Positions 14,476 to 22,596 of a DNA stretch of 24,646 bases are shown piece after piece. Below the pieces are notes generated by a model, which made no database searches, was not told the origin of the DNA, and was given only the letters and a program-made list of their open reading frames with translations. The DNA is taken from NCBI GenBank assembly GCA_029262955.1, contig JAJCYL010000649.1:1-24646 (forward strand), in the 5' to 3' direction. The number at the start of each line of letters is the position of its first letter. Position 1 is the stretch's first letter. Origin of the DNA: Cytophagales bacterium. GTDB lineage: Bacteria > Bacteroidota > Bacteroidia > Cytophagales > Cyclobacteriaceae. The position numbers and the translations under genes are program-made.

Positions 14476-16209
14476 ATGCCTTTACAACCAGTTACCGGTG
14501 TTCTCGGAACAAAGCGGGCGGCACATTTTCTACGCAGGGCGGCTTTCGGAGGCACCAAAGCCGAGATAGATCAGTTTGCGACACTAACAGCCGCAGAGGC
14601 CATAAGCCAACTATATCCTGGCAATTTACCTGACCCCATTTTGCCGCTTGATCCATTAACTGGGCTGGAATGGGTGACCAATGCAAGTGAAGAGAGTGAC
14701 GATGTGCTTGGTCGTTACTTCAAAGGTTGGTTTGTCGGTCAGATGTTAGGTGCAGGAGTGGCTGGGGGAACAAAATTGGCCTTTGCAGCTCGTGAGAAGG
14801 TTACACTTTTCCTGCACACCCATTTTACTACCAAAGAATCGAAAGTCAGCAATAGTCGATCGCTCTATTATCAGAATCAACTTTTTCGTTTGTTCGCTCT
14901 GGATAAAGACAAAGATGCAGAGTTCAATTTTAGGTCATTGAGTACTAAACTGTGTGTGGATAATGCCATGCTTACCTTTTTGGATGGCCGGGAGAATGTT
15001 AAAGGAAACCCCAATGAGAACTTTGGCCGAGAGAATTTCGAATTGTACAGCATCGGTCGTGGCCTGGAAGGGACATTACCTCCGCTAAATGAACCGGGTG
15101 ACTATTTCAATTTCAAGGAGCAGGATGTACAAGCCGCAGCTCGTGTACTAACCGGCTTTCAGGTAGATGATGAATTTTTGACCATAGATGAGGAGACTGG
15201 CCTTCCTCGTGGCAGAGCACGCGGAGGTGATGAGGCAGATCAACATGATGTGGATGTTAAACAACTCAGTGAACGTTTTGGTAACGTCCAGATTGCTCCC
15301 GATGCCGCTTTAGTAGCAGACCCATTGGTAACAGCCGAAGCAGTAGCTCTGGATGAGATCAGGCAATTGATTGACGTCATCTATTCGAGGGAGGAAACAG
15401 CCCGTCACCTCTGCCGCAGAATCTACCGGTATTTTGTCTACCACAGCATTCCTCAGCCATTAGATGATGACATTATCGCCAATATGGCGGATACTTTTAT
15501 TTCCTCAGGATTTAAGTTGCAGGCGGTTATTGAGGACCTGCTGGGGAGTCAGCATTTTTTCGAAGGCAATGCCGGGCCTGATGACAATAGTTTTGGGAGC
15601 ATTATCAAATCCCCGCTCGATCTGGTTGTGGGAACGGTCAATTTCCTTGAGATTACCATTCCCGATTACCAAACAGACACAGCGGCCTTTTATGAGTTCA
15701 TGGGGAATCTCCTGGGAGAAATGAGTGACCAGGGGCTTGATCTATATGAACCTTTCGAAGTGGCCGGATATTCAGCTTATCACCAGTTTCCCATCTATAA
15801 CCGGAACTGGATCTCTACCAATTACCTGACCAGGCGTTATCGGTTTGCCCAGCGACTATTGGAGGGTGACATGATGAACATGGAAGGGGTTGATTTAATT
15901 GCCTTCGTACAATCGAGGTTTGACAATGCCACGGCCGGGAACGCCGAGTCTTTAATCATTGCTTTGTCAGCTTATTTGTTGCCTGCCAATGAAAACCTCA
16001 CCTTTTCTGATGACGATACCTCCGAATTGACCCAGGAACGGCTCAATTATTTCAAAGTAGCTTTTTTGTTTACCCCCCAGATCGATGAAGACCCATTGGG
16101 TGCCTGGACTTTCCGGTGGAATAACCCGGTTGATCCTGAAGTAACAGGAAACCAGCTTAAAAATCTTTTTAATGCGATGTTGCAATCGCCGGAATACCAA
16201 CTGATGTAA
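14476..16209 (+). CDS. DUF1800 family protein (first gene of the surface operon)
   Basis: This 577-residue protein has the recognisable DUF1800 blocks: AAHFLRRAAFGGTKAEIDQF (15-34), REKVTLFLHTHFTT (the 'L-x-x-W-H-x-H-F' position), AMLTFLDGRENVKGNPNENF and GRENFELYSIGRG (about 163-195), the EQDVQAAARVLTGFQ block, and RHLCRRIYRYFVYH. DUF1800 genes almost always precede a DUF1501 gene, as here, and are thought to act with it outside the cytoplasm, but the activity is unknown. No standard signal peptide is visible at the N-terminus (MPLQPVTGVLGTKRAAHFLR), so export may depend on the partner or an upstream start that I cannot see; no better start exists in frame. It is followed after 2 bases by the DUF1501 gene. 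Confidence 0.92.
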   Translation: MPLQPVTGVLGTKRAAHFLRRAAFGGTKAEIDQFATLTAAEAISQLYPGNLPDPILPLDPLTGLEWVTNASEESDDVLGRYFKGWFVGQMLGAGVAGGTKLAFAAREKVTLFLHTHFTTKESKVSNSRSLYYQNQLFRLFALDKDKDAEFNFRSLSTKLCVDNAMLTFLDGRENVKGNPNENFGRENFELYSIGRGLEGTLPPLNEPGDYFNFKEQDVQAAARVLTGFQVDDEFLTIDEETGLPRGRARGGDEADQHDVDVKQLSERFGNVQIAPDAALVADPLVTAEAVALDEIRQLIDVIYSREETARHLCRRIYRYFVYHSIPQPLDDDIIANMADTFISSGFKLQAVIEDLLGSQHFFEGNAGPDDNSFGSIIKSPLDLVVGTVNFLEITIPDYQTDTAAFYEFMGNLLGEMSDQGLDLYEPFEVAGYSAYHQFPIYNRNWISTNYLTRRYRFAQRLLEGDMMNMEGVDLIAFVQSRFDNATAGNAESLIIALSAYLLPANENLTFSDDDTSELTQERLNYFKVAFLFTPQIDEDPLGAWTFRWNNPVDPEVTGNQLKNLFNAMLQSPEYQLM

Positions 16210-16211
16210 TC

Positions 16212-17936
16212 ATGAAGCGAAGAAACTTTATTAGAAAAGTGCCCCTGGTGGCTGGTGTTCCTTTCGCAGTGGGTGGAGTGCCTGTCAAACTTTTTGCAGG
16301 AGAAACTCCCATCACTCGGATGGCTCAGCAAAGCACCAATGACAAGGTAATAGTTATCCTTCAAATGCATGGCGGTAATGACGGGCTCAATTCGGTGATT
16401 CCAGTGGAGCAATATGATACCTACTACAGTCGGCGGGCCAATATTGCTATACCGGCTAAGAATGGAGTTCGAAGAATGATTGAGTTAGATCACACCTTGC
16501 CAACTCCCGATCAGGTGGGATTACACCCAGACCTGCTGGACATGAAGGAGCTCTATGACCAAGGAAGAATGAAGATCATTCAGGGCGTTTCTTATGAACG
16601 CAATAATGGTTCACACTTCAGGGGTCGTGACATCTGGTTTATGGGTGGCGGATTTGATGATTTTTTCTCCTCAGGATGGGTGGGTCGTTATTTACAGCAG
16701 GAATTTGCGCCACTTACCTATCCCGATGCTTTTCCCAATGAAAATATGTTGGACCCATTGGCCATTGAGATGGGAAATGACGTTTCATTGATCTTCCATC
16801 AGGCAGGCAATATTCCTACCTCCATTTCTTTGGGCAGTGATCCGGAAAGTTTAGCCAATCTGATTGATCAACTGGAAGGTTTTGAAGATGAAGGTCTTGA
16901 TCCCAGGGGAAGACCACCCGAGTTCCTTAACAATTCTCCTTATGGGAAAGAGTTGAATTGGATTTTGAATCTGGAGGACAAATCCGAAGAATACGCAGCA
17001 CGATTGGTACAGGTTTTCCAGGCTTCCTCGCCATCTTCAGTCACTTACCCGGAGCGTTACCCTTTCAATGCCCCAAAGGGGAGCTTAAGAAATGGCCTTT
17101 CCGGACAATTGCAATTGGTGGCTCGACTTCTGGATGGTGGCGGTGCCGGACAAGGTGTAAAAACTAAGGTGTTTTTGCTTAAAATCGGAGGATTTGATAC
17201 TCATGCCGGACAAGTGGAAAGCTATGACTCTACCATGGGCGTTCATGCTGCCCGAATGTATCACATTGCATCGGCGATGAAAGCTTTCCAGGCGGATTTG
17301 CGAAGCAGAGGCATGGAAGATAAAGTATTAACCCTAACCACTTCGGAGTTCGGTAGACGAATAGCCTCTAATGGTAGTTTCGGTACTGACCACGGCACGG
17401 GAGCACCTATGTTCCTGTTTGGAAGGGGTGTTGACCCGGGAGTATTGGGGACCAATCCGGATATGAACAATAACAATGTGGCCATGCAATTTGACTACCG
17501 CCGCATCTATGCCAACTTGTTACAGGACTGGATGGGGGTGGATAAAGATGTAATTACTAATGAAATCTTTTTTGGTAATTACATTGATGGAACTGCTTCT
17601 GATGGAACGCCCTATGAACCTTTGGCCATTGCCGACCAGGGTTTCCTCACTTCAGCCGATACCTTCATGTCCAAGCGCTTTAAGCTCAATGACTGCTATC
17701 CCAATCCAGCAAAAGATAAAACTACCATTACTTACCAGGTCAATAGTGTCTTGCAGGTGAAAATCTCCTTGTTAGATATGAAAGGTAATCTGGTTCGCCT
17801 ACTCGTGGATGAGCAACAAACACCAGGTGAACAAAAGGTTGAAGTGAACCTTACTGATTTATCGGACGGTATTTACCTCTATCGAATGGAGACGGGTATT
17901 ATGAATGAAACCAAGAAACTGGTGATCAAAAACTGA
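16212..17936 (+). CDS. DUF1501 family protein with type IX secretion sorting domain
   Basis: This 574-residue exported protein starts MKRRNFIRKVPLVAGVPFAV, a twin-arginine-like, signal-like N-terminus. The core has DUF1501 features: KVIVILQMHGGNDGLNSVIP (about 45-64), the YERNNGSHFRGRDIWFMGG segment, and TTSEFGRRIASNGSFGTDHG (about 376-395). DUF1501 is related to the alkaline phosphatase/sulfatase fold, but most members have no known substrate. Residues about 492-574 are a type IX secretion C-terminal domain: FKLNDCYPNPAKDKTTITYQ, a central VKISLLDMKGNLVRLL, and GIYLYRMETG ending KKLVIKN. This predicts export across the outer membrane, with cleavage and surface anchoring or release. It is co-operonic with the DUF1800 gene 2 bases upstream and the barrel protein 3 bases downstream. 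Confidence 0.93.
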   Translation: MKRRNFIRKVPLVAGVPFAVGGVPVKLFAGETPITRMAQQSTNDKVIVILQMHGGNDGLNSVIPVEQYDTYYSRRANIAIPAKNGVRRMIELDHTLPTPDQVGLHPDLLDMKELYDQGRMKIIQGVSYERNNGSHFRGRDIWFMGGGFDDFFSSGWVGRYLQQEFAPLTYPDAFPNENMLDPLAIEMGNDVSLIFHQAGNIPTSISLGSDPESLANLIDQLEGFEDEGLDPRGRPPEFLNNSPYGKELNWILNLEDKSEEYAARLVQVFQASSPSSVTYPERYPFNAPKGSLRNGLSGQLQLVARLLDGGGAGQGVKTKVFLLKIGGFDTHAGQVESYDSTMGVHAARMYHIASAMKAFQADLRSRGMEDKVLTLTTSEFGRRIASNGSFGTDHGTGAPMFLFGRGVDPGVLGTNPDMNNNNVAMQFDYRRIYANLLQDWMGVDKDVITNEIFFGNYIDGTASDGTPYEPLAIADQGFLTSADTFMSKRFKLNDCYPNPAKDKTTITYQVNSVLQVKISLLDMKGNLVRLLVDEQQTPGEQKVEVNLTDLSDGIYLYRMETGIMNETKKLVIKN

Positions 17937-17939
17937 CCT

Positions 17940-18827
17940 ATGAAACACAAATTCTACCTGATCATTGTTTTATCACTGGTGAGCCTGGCTGCACAAAGCC
18001 AGGACCGATCGAAAAAATTGTTTCCGAAGGCCAAAAAGACCGGCCAGGCCAAAGTGGGAGATACGTTTCTGAAACAACAATGGTATTTGGGATTGCGCTG
18101 GGGCGTCAACCTCACCAGGGCTGTTCCGGAGGATCGTTTCTCAACCATTAGCCCCCTGAATTTTGAAGAGGAAGAAACCGAAAAAGACTACCAGGATTAT
18201 AACAAACTCGGGGTCCAGATTGGATTGGATTTCACATATGCTTTTAGCAATTTGGCCATTAGCTTGCAGCCCACATACATTCGGGAACGGTTCAGTTATA
18301 GCAACCAATTTGCCTGGCAGGATGGCGGCAGTACCGGAGCTTCACTAAATCTTGACCTCGACCAGGACAATGAACTGGAGTATTTTGAGCTACCAATTTC
18401 GGTGAAATACCAGTTTTTGGAAGGACCGTTTAAACCATTTGTTCAGGCAGGTGGCTATTATGGTTTTTTGGTGAATGCAAACAAGTCAGTGAAGTTTAGC
18501 GGTACCGATACCGCCTCCGGGGGTGAGAACACTTTTGAACGGGAAGAATTTTCTGTGGGCGCTTCAGATCTTTTTCTTACTTCACAAGCTGGTGTGTTTG
18601 GCGGACTAGGCTTTCATTATGACCCTGGGAATATCCGACTTACGTTTGACATCATTTACCGCTATGGCCTGCACAACATCACCGATAAAGCCAACCGCTA
18701 CTCGGAGAACCGTTTGGTTGGGGTGGGTGATGTACTGGACGACCTGAGCTTGCGCAACATCAGTGTCAACCTCGGAGTACTCTTTCCGCTTCGTTTCCTG
18801 AGTACCACTTTTAAATCCAACGGCTAA
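17940..18827 (+). CDS. outer-membrane beta-barrel protein (PorT-like fold), third gene of the surface operon
   Basis: This 295-residue protein has a typical signal peptide (MKHKFYLIIVLSLVSLAAQS, cleavage near AQSQD) and a mature part rich in alternating aromatic/hydrophobic strands. It is like the small PorT/OmpW-type barrels of Bacteroidota: QWYLGLRWGVNLTRAVP, LGVQIGLDFTYAFSNLAISL, LEYFELPISVKYQFLEGPFK, PFVQAGGYYGFLVNA, RLTFDIIYRYGLHNI, and SVNLGVLFPLRFL at the end. PorT itself is a T9SS component, but this is not enough to call it PorT. The gene lies between the T9SS-targeted DUF1501 protein and a lipoprotein, with 3-base and 0-base gaps, so it may help the complex reach or stay on the outer membrane. 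The substrate is unknown. Confidence 0.82.
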   Translation: MKHKFYLIIVLSLVSLAAQSQDRSKKLFPKAKKTGQAKVGDTFLKQQWYLGLRWGVNLTRAVPEDRFSTISPLNFEEEETEKDYQDYNKLGVQIGLDFTYAFSNLAISLQPTYIRERFSYSNQFAWQDGGSTGASLNLDLDQDNELEYFELPISVKYQFLEGPFKPFVQAGGYYGFLVNANKSVKFSGTDTASGGENTFEREEFSVGASDLFLTSQAGVFGGLGFHYDPGNIRLTFDIIYRYGLHNITDKANRYSENRLVGVGDVLDDLSLRNISVNLGVLFPLRFLSTTFKSNG

Positions 18828-20015
18828 ATGAGATACCTAACTACCCTATTATTGGCTTTTATCTTGCTTGCCGGCTGTGACATCAGGGACAATGACATTG
18901 AGCCGTCGGAGAGTTTTTTCCGCATCTATGACAATAACCAGTTTGATACCTCCTTCTTACCACTGGATGTTATCCAGACTTCGAATGAAGGGTACCTGAT
19001 TATTTCGGGTACACGACTGGAATCGACAGATTTTGTGGGCGTAAATATCATTACCACAGATAAGGCCGGTAATTTTTTAGATGAAGTGGCATTAGCACCC
19101 AATTTTGTTCACCCGGTAGCAGATTGGATGGCCATTGATAGCACTTATTATTTCTTTTGTATGGATGATGCGTCCCTTCAGACGCAATTATTTAGTGTAG
19201 ATGCTGATGGCACCCTGGCTGATCCCATTCCGGTTGGTGTGACTATGCCACAGCATGCTTCCTTAGATGGACAGGAGTTTATTCTTTCCAGTTATGACAA
19301 CGAGAACCGGGCCACCCTCCTGTCTACGGTTTCAGTAGATGGCAGTATTACCGCCAGTGCTTCTTTCCTTATTGGTGATGGCGAAGGTGTAGAGGAGCCG
19401 GTAATTGATCACTACACCCGCACAGGCAGGCAATTTCCTTTCATGACCGGCAGATTGGACAATGGCATTTATTATTTCAATGGATTTTTCAATTTCACTT
19501 TGTCGCTCGTCTTTACTGACTTAAGTGAGGCAACAGGGGTCGTTCAAGGACAACAGGAAAATGGAGGCTTGAGTGCATTAATGCCACTAAGTGGTGGTCA
19601 GTTTGCAGCAGCCCGATTCAACTTTGGTGACAACTATGTGCTCCCTAATGCTGCATTAAATACCTCTGGTCTTTCTTCTTCAGCAGATTTGGCAGGCAAT
19701 CCGATATTGGAATTGGTTCCCGATGCAGATGTCTACATTGAGCGAATGACTATTGATGAACAACCGGTGTTGGTTTATGCCAGCACCACCAAAAACGGGC
19801 AAGTGATCATACTCCTGTATGACGAAACCGATGGTGCCTGGTTGGGCACCGATTACCTGGGCTTTTCCAATCCTTTTGAGGTGCGAGCCATTCATGAGAC
19901 TGTTGATGGCGGTCTGGCTGTCTTAGCCCAAACTTCTATGGTGGGCCGTTTCCCCCGATCGAGCTTGTTTAAGTTATCGGCCAAGGAGTTGAAGGGGATG
20001 ATTGTCGTGGACTAA
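18828..20015 (+). CDS. lipoprotein of unknown function, fourth gene of the surface operon
   Basis: This 395-residue protein has a clear type II signal peptide: MRYLTTLLLAFILLAGC with lipobox LAGC and Cys17, followed by DIRDND, an acidic +2 region. The mature part is repetitive beta-rich sequence with blocks such as NEGYLIISGTRLESTDFVGV, WMAIDSTYYFFCMDDASLQT and GGLAVLAQTSMVGRFPRSSL, resembling the strand pattern of beta-propeller lipoproteins. I do not recognise a named family. Its ATG follows the stop of the preceding gene with no gap (TAA then ATG), giving strong translational coupling, and the operon ends with a hairpin at 20042-20083. It is probably anchored to the outer membrane and may be a partner of the DUF1501/DUF1800 pair. 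Confidence 0.85.
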   Translation: MRYLTTLLLAFILLAGCDIRDNDIEPSESFFRIYDNNQFDTSFLPLDVIQTSNEGYLIISGTRLESTDFVGVNIITTDKAGNFLDEVALAPNFVHPVADWMAIDSTYYFFCMDDASLQTQLFSVDADGTLADPIPVGVTMPQHASLDGQEFILSSYDNENRATLLSTVSVDGSITASASFLIGDGEGVEEPVIDHYTRTGRQFPFMTGRLDNGIYYFNGFFNFTLSLVFTDLSEATGVVQGQQENGGLSALMPLSGGQFAAARFNFGDNYVLPNAALNTSGLSSSADLAGNPILELVPDADVYIERMTIDEQPVLVYASTTKNGQVIILLYDETDGAWLGTDYLGFSNPFEVRAIHETVDGGLAVLAQTSMVGRFPRSSLFKLSAKELKGMIVVD

Positions 20016-20041
20016 TTAGTAAGACACAAGTCTGTGTTTGG

Positions 20042-20083
20042 GCATCCTCCCTTTAGGGAATAAAAGGGTGGCGATGCTGTTTT
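20042..20083 (+). terminator. hairpin terminator of the DUF1800-DUF1501 operon
   Basis: GCATC at 20042-20046 pairs with GATGC at 20073-20077, and CCCTTT inside pairs with AAAGGG with small bulges. TGTTTT follows. It lies 26 bases after the lipoprotein stop codon. Confidence 0.55.
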
Positions 20084-20107
20084 AAGAATGAGTTAACTTA
20101 CACCAAC

Positions 20108-20191
20108 CGTCATCCTCGAGAGCGCAGCGAGTCGGGGATCTCATGGCAGGTTCGTAAAATATTTCCTGATCCCCCCTACGCGGGGATGACG
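20108..20191. repeat. palindromic dispersed repeat (CGTCATCCTCGAGAGCGCAG... hairpin)
   Basis: The outer ends CGTCATCC and GGATGACG are perfect inverted arms. The inner parts GGGGATCTCA and TGATCCCCCC also pair approximately around an AT-rich loop. It lies in the 323-base spacer between the lipoprotein terminator and the HigA-like gene. It shares the CGTCAT...ATGACG ends with the other hairpins but has a different arm sequence. Confidence 0.65.
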
Positions 20192-20248
20192 TATTAGTTG
20201 AAGGTAGAGCTGGGAATGGGGAGCAATATATTTAATAGTAGGTAGCGC

Positions 20249-20261
20249 AAGTCTGTGACTT
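20249..20261. repeat. short hairpin AAGTC-tgt-GACTT
   Basis: This perfect 5-bp stem with a TGT loop is flanked by GGTA and ACC, which would extend it if the intervening GCGC is bulged. It is related in core sequence to the hairpin at 14300-14322. CAAGTCTGTG also recurs at 20028. Confidence 0.4.
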
Positions 20262-20338
20262 ACCAAGCAAAGAGCATGGACTATTCGTAAATTGAGATCC
20301 AAAAACAAAAGGGACTACCCCAACCGAATTACCGAGGA

Positions 20339-20734
20339 ATGAAGGCCTATACCATCATACGTTCAGATGACCAATACCGCCAATACAGCGAGGATTATAA
20401 GCATTTGAGCGCTGAGTATAAAGTTAAGCCCAGCCAGGAGCTGTTGGACATAATTGATACCATCGATTTATTAATAGAAAAGTATGACGAACAGCATCCA
20501 CAATTAAAAACAATTGATCCAATAGAACTGATACAATCATTAATGAAGGAGAACAATATAAATCAGCAGAAACTGGCCGATCTCCTACAAATCTCAAAAG
20601 GCCATCTTTCAGATATTCTGAATTATAAAAAAGGACTCTCTAAGAAAGTGATCCGTGCTTTATCACATCGATTTAAGTTAGAACAGGAGGTATTAAGTCA
20701 ACCTTACAAATTTGGGTCTGATTTGGAAAATTGA
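20339..20734 (+). CDS. HigA-like antitoxin / XRE-family HTH regulator
   Basis: This 131-residue protein has two parts. The N-terminal helical part starts MKAYTIIRSDDQYRQYSEDY and includes the IDTIDLLIEKYDEQHPQLKT segment typical of HigA antitoxins. The C-terminal XRE helix-turn-helix (about 64-110) reads DPIELIQSLMKENNINQQKL, ADLLQISKGHLSDILNYKKG. Such proteins normally neutralise a HigB mRNA interferase encoded just upstream and repress the operon. No full toxin lies upstream here. An open frame ending in a TGA that overlaps this ATG (ATGA at 20339-20342) can be followed back only about 27 codons to a stop, so it may be a toxin remnant. The alternative is a free-standing antitoxin or regulator. 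Confidence 0.8.
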   Translation: MKAYTIIRSDDQYRQYSEDYKHLSAEYKVKPSQELLDIIDTIDLLIEKYDEQHPQLKTIDPIELIQSLMKENNINQQKLADLLQISKGHLSDILNYKKGLSKKVIRALSHRFKLEQEVLSQPYKFGSDLEN

Positions 20735-21001
20735 GGAGTTTCAAAATTCATTGTTTTCAAGCTCTTCCCAGGTCTCCTGATAGCCCTACTCACCCTTTTG
20801 TTTCCTAAAGGTGACCATCCCTCAACAATATGGAGTCAGGGTTTGCCCCTTCATGGGTCAGGGGTGCGATGGCCTCAGCAAAGTAGTAACAAATCCCCTG
20901 AGAGATTCTTAAGTCCGGTTACGGGCAAGAAAGATCATTGTGGTGATTAAAAGGAATTGTCTTTAGACCTCAATTTCTGGTATTTTCCATCTTATGAAAC
21001 C

Positions 21002-21334
21002 TTATTTCCTTCTAAACCGCTTGTAAAACACCATTAGTCCCGTAGCAGAGCCCATTAAAATGAATGCAGGAAAGACCGCTTCCCCATCATTTCCAGGGAA
21101 AACGTAGTAGTTGAGCAGAAAAGCGGTCAAAAATCCAAACCCTGCACCAAATAGAATGAGTCCCCATTTAATGCTGTTCAAAAAGAGCAGATCATCTTTA
21201 AAAAAGTCCGGATCCTTATCTTTCTCCAGCAACGCCATCTTTTCCTTATGGCGCAGCGTACTGGTTATATAAAAAACGGATACAACCAGTATTACGATAC
21301 AAAACAGAATCAAAGCAAAAACGACACCTTCCAT
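21002..21334 (-). CDS. DUF6249-type small membrane protein
   Basis: This 110-residue protein begins with a TM helix (MEGVVFALILFCIVILVVSV plus FYITS), followed by a charged cytoplasmic segment (RHKEKMALLEKDKDPDFFKD) and two further hydrophobic stretches (WGLILFGAGFGFLTAFLL and VFPAFILMGSATGLMVFY). The H/K-x-x-x-M-A-L-(L/I)-E-K-x-x-D-P motif after TM1 is the mark of DUF6249 proteins, which in Bacteroidota often sit beside ECF sigma genes. That is the case here: it is divergent from the sigma gene. The function is unknown. It may belong to the same envelope-stress circuit. Confidence 0.8.
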   Translation of the reverse strand: MEGVVFALILFCIVILVVSVFYITSTLRHKEKMALLEKDKDPDFFKDDLLFLNSIKWGLILFGAGFGFLTAFLLNYYVFPGNDGEAVFPAFILMGSATGLMVFYKRFRRK

Positions 21335-21546
21335 AATCTTTTAAGTTTGTTGCAAGTGAGACGGGATCAATGCCAATGGCGGTTACAAAAAAAAATAGTA
21401 ACCTAGGTTGTTGCAATATACGTCATACCTCAAACCAAAAAAGTCAGATGACTTTTGAAGAATGTAGAACATTGACAAAAAAAAGGACTGTCGATAGAGT
21501 CATTGTCAAGTCTTTTGTCTTTGTTATTTGCTCTACTAATCTACCT

Positions 21547-22107
21547 ATGACAAATGATGCTGATCTGATAAGGGAATATTTGCGGACGAAATCCTCCTCG
21601 GCAAGCTTTGCCTTTGTATCACGCCATCAGGACTCAGTTTTTGGATTGAGTTATAGCATCCTGAAACATCAGGAAGAAGCTGAAGAGGTTGCCCAGGATG
21701 CATTTCTTAAATTTTTTGATTCACTAGAGAAATTACGTGATGTTGAAAAGTTTAAATCGTGGCTCCTCAGCATTACTTATCGGACCGCGATTGACCAGTA
21801 CAGGAAAAGAAAGCCACCCTCAAAAGAGCTAAACGAGGTTCCGGAAGACTATGTAATTGATGATTTTGATCCTCAAAAGATCATGCAGAAAAATCAACGA
21901 ACTCATCTCTTAGAAACACTCTTTGACAGTTTGGATAAATTGGATGCCTCCATATTAACCCTTTATTATATTGAAGATATGTCGGTAAAAATGATTGCTG
22001 AAACACTGAATCAATCTGAAAGTAACACAAAGATCAGGTTAATGCGCTCACGAGAAATATTGCGCAAAAAAATGACGCCCGCTTATCGACAGGCACTAAA
22101 AAACTAA
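21547..22107 (+). CDS. ECF-family RNA polymerase sigma factor
   Basis: The frame is open from 21370, but the 59 extra residues are low-complexity with no sigma homology. I place the start at the ATG at 21547, giving 186 residues (MTNDADLIREYLRTK...). Region 2 is seen in EEAEEVAQDAFLKFFDSLEK and FKSWLLSITYRTAIDQYRKR (the core and -10 contacts), followed by an acidic linker. Region 4 is DASILTLYYIEDMSVKMIAE with TLNQSESNTKIRLMRSREIL (the -35 helix-turn-helix). It directs RNA polymerase to a regulon not visible here. The anti-sigma gene starts 4 bases after its stop, the standard arrangement for a sigma held inactive until a signal. Confidence 0.92.
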   Translation: MTNDADLIREYLRTKSSSASFAFVSRHQDSVFGLSYSILKHQEEAEEVAQDAFLKFFDSLEKLRDVEKFKSWLLSITYRTAIDQYRKRKPPSKELNEVPEDYVIDDFDPQKIMQKNQRTHLLETLFDSLDKLDASILTLYYIEDMSVKMIAETLNQSESNTKIRLMRSREILRKKMTPAYRQALKN

Positions 22108-22111
22108 TACC

Positions 22112-22558
22112 ATGACGCATTTGACCACGGAACAACTACACGAATTGATTGACGGGAGCCTCTCTCTCGAAGACAGCGCCGCTCTTCAGGATCATATAAA
22201 TCAATGCGCCACTTGCAGGGAAGATTTGCAGTATGCAAAGCTTCTGGAGCAGGATCTAAAAGTGGTGAAATCACCAGAGATGGCACCAGGGTTTGCTCTT
22301 CAGGTCGCCTACAAAACTAAGTTGAATGAGTCGACCAAAGTATTCAACCAAAGTCCTTTTAAGGTATTTCGATTCACTCTTTCGGTCTCTCTGGGAATCT
22401 GTATATTGGCTTTTGCGCTGCTGTTATGGCCCGTTGAGATGAGCCTTCCCAAGATCCAGGGACCGGGAGGCTTTTATTCAATTCTTGCTGTCATCTGCCT
22501 GTTGTTTGTTTTTACGTTGGACAAAATGCTGAATAGCCTCATGGGGAAAAAATTGTAA
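22112..22558 (+). CDS. zinc-finger anti-sigma factor with two membrane helices
   Basis: This 148-residue protein has the anti-sigma zinc-finger (ZAS) signature at its N-terminus: His28-x3-Cys32-x2-Cys35 in DHINQCATCRED, with His10 nearby. Two hydrophobic helices follow (about 88-106 VSLGICILAFALLLW and 121-137 FYSILAVICLLFVFTL). It should hold the sigma factor encoded just upstream at the membrane and release it on a signal. The C-terminus is short and cytoplasmic or membrane-bound, so there is no large periplasmic sensor; the signal may come from a partner. It is co-transcribed with the sigma gene with a 4-base gap. Confidence 0.9.
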   Translation: MTHLTTEQLHELIDGSLSLEDSAALQDHINQCATCREDLQYAKLLEQDLKVVKSPEMAPGFALQVAYKTKLNESTKVFNQSPFKVFRFTLSVSLGICILAFALLLWPVEMSLPKIQGPGGFYSILAVICLLFVFTLDKMLNSLMGKKL

Positions 22559-22596
22559 CGGCAAAGGAGTGACCTCTCGTCTCATCTAAAAAAAGC

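Noticed and set aside
20840..20940. Possible TPP-like riboswitch (GGGGTGC ... CTGAGA)
   Set aside because: The expected ACCC...GAACCTGATCTGG core is absent and the downstream gene is transcribed towards the spacer, so no regulated start follows.
21370..21546. N-terminal extension of the sigma factor frame
   Set aside because: The 59 residues have no sigma-like features. The ATG at 21547 gives the usual ECF N-terminus.
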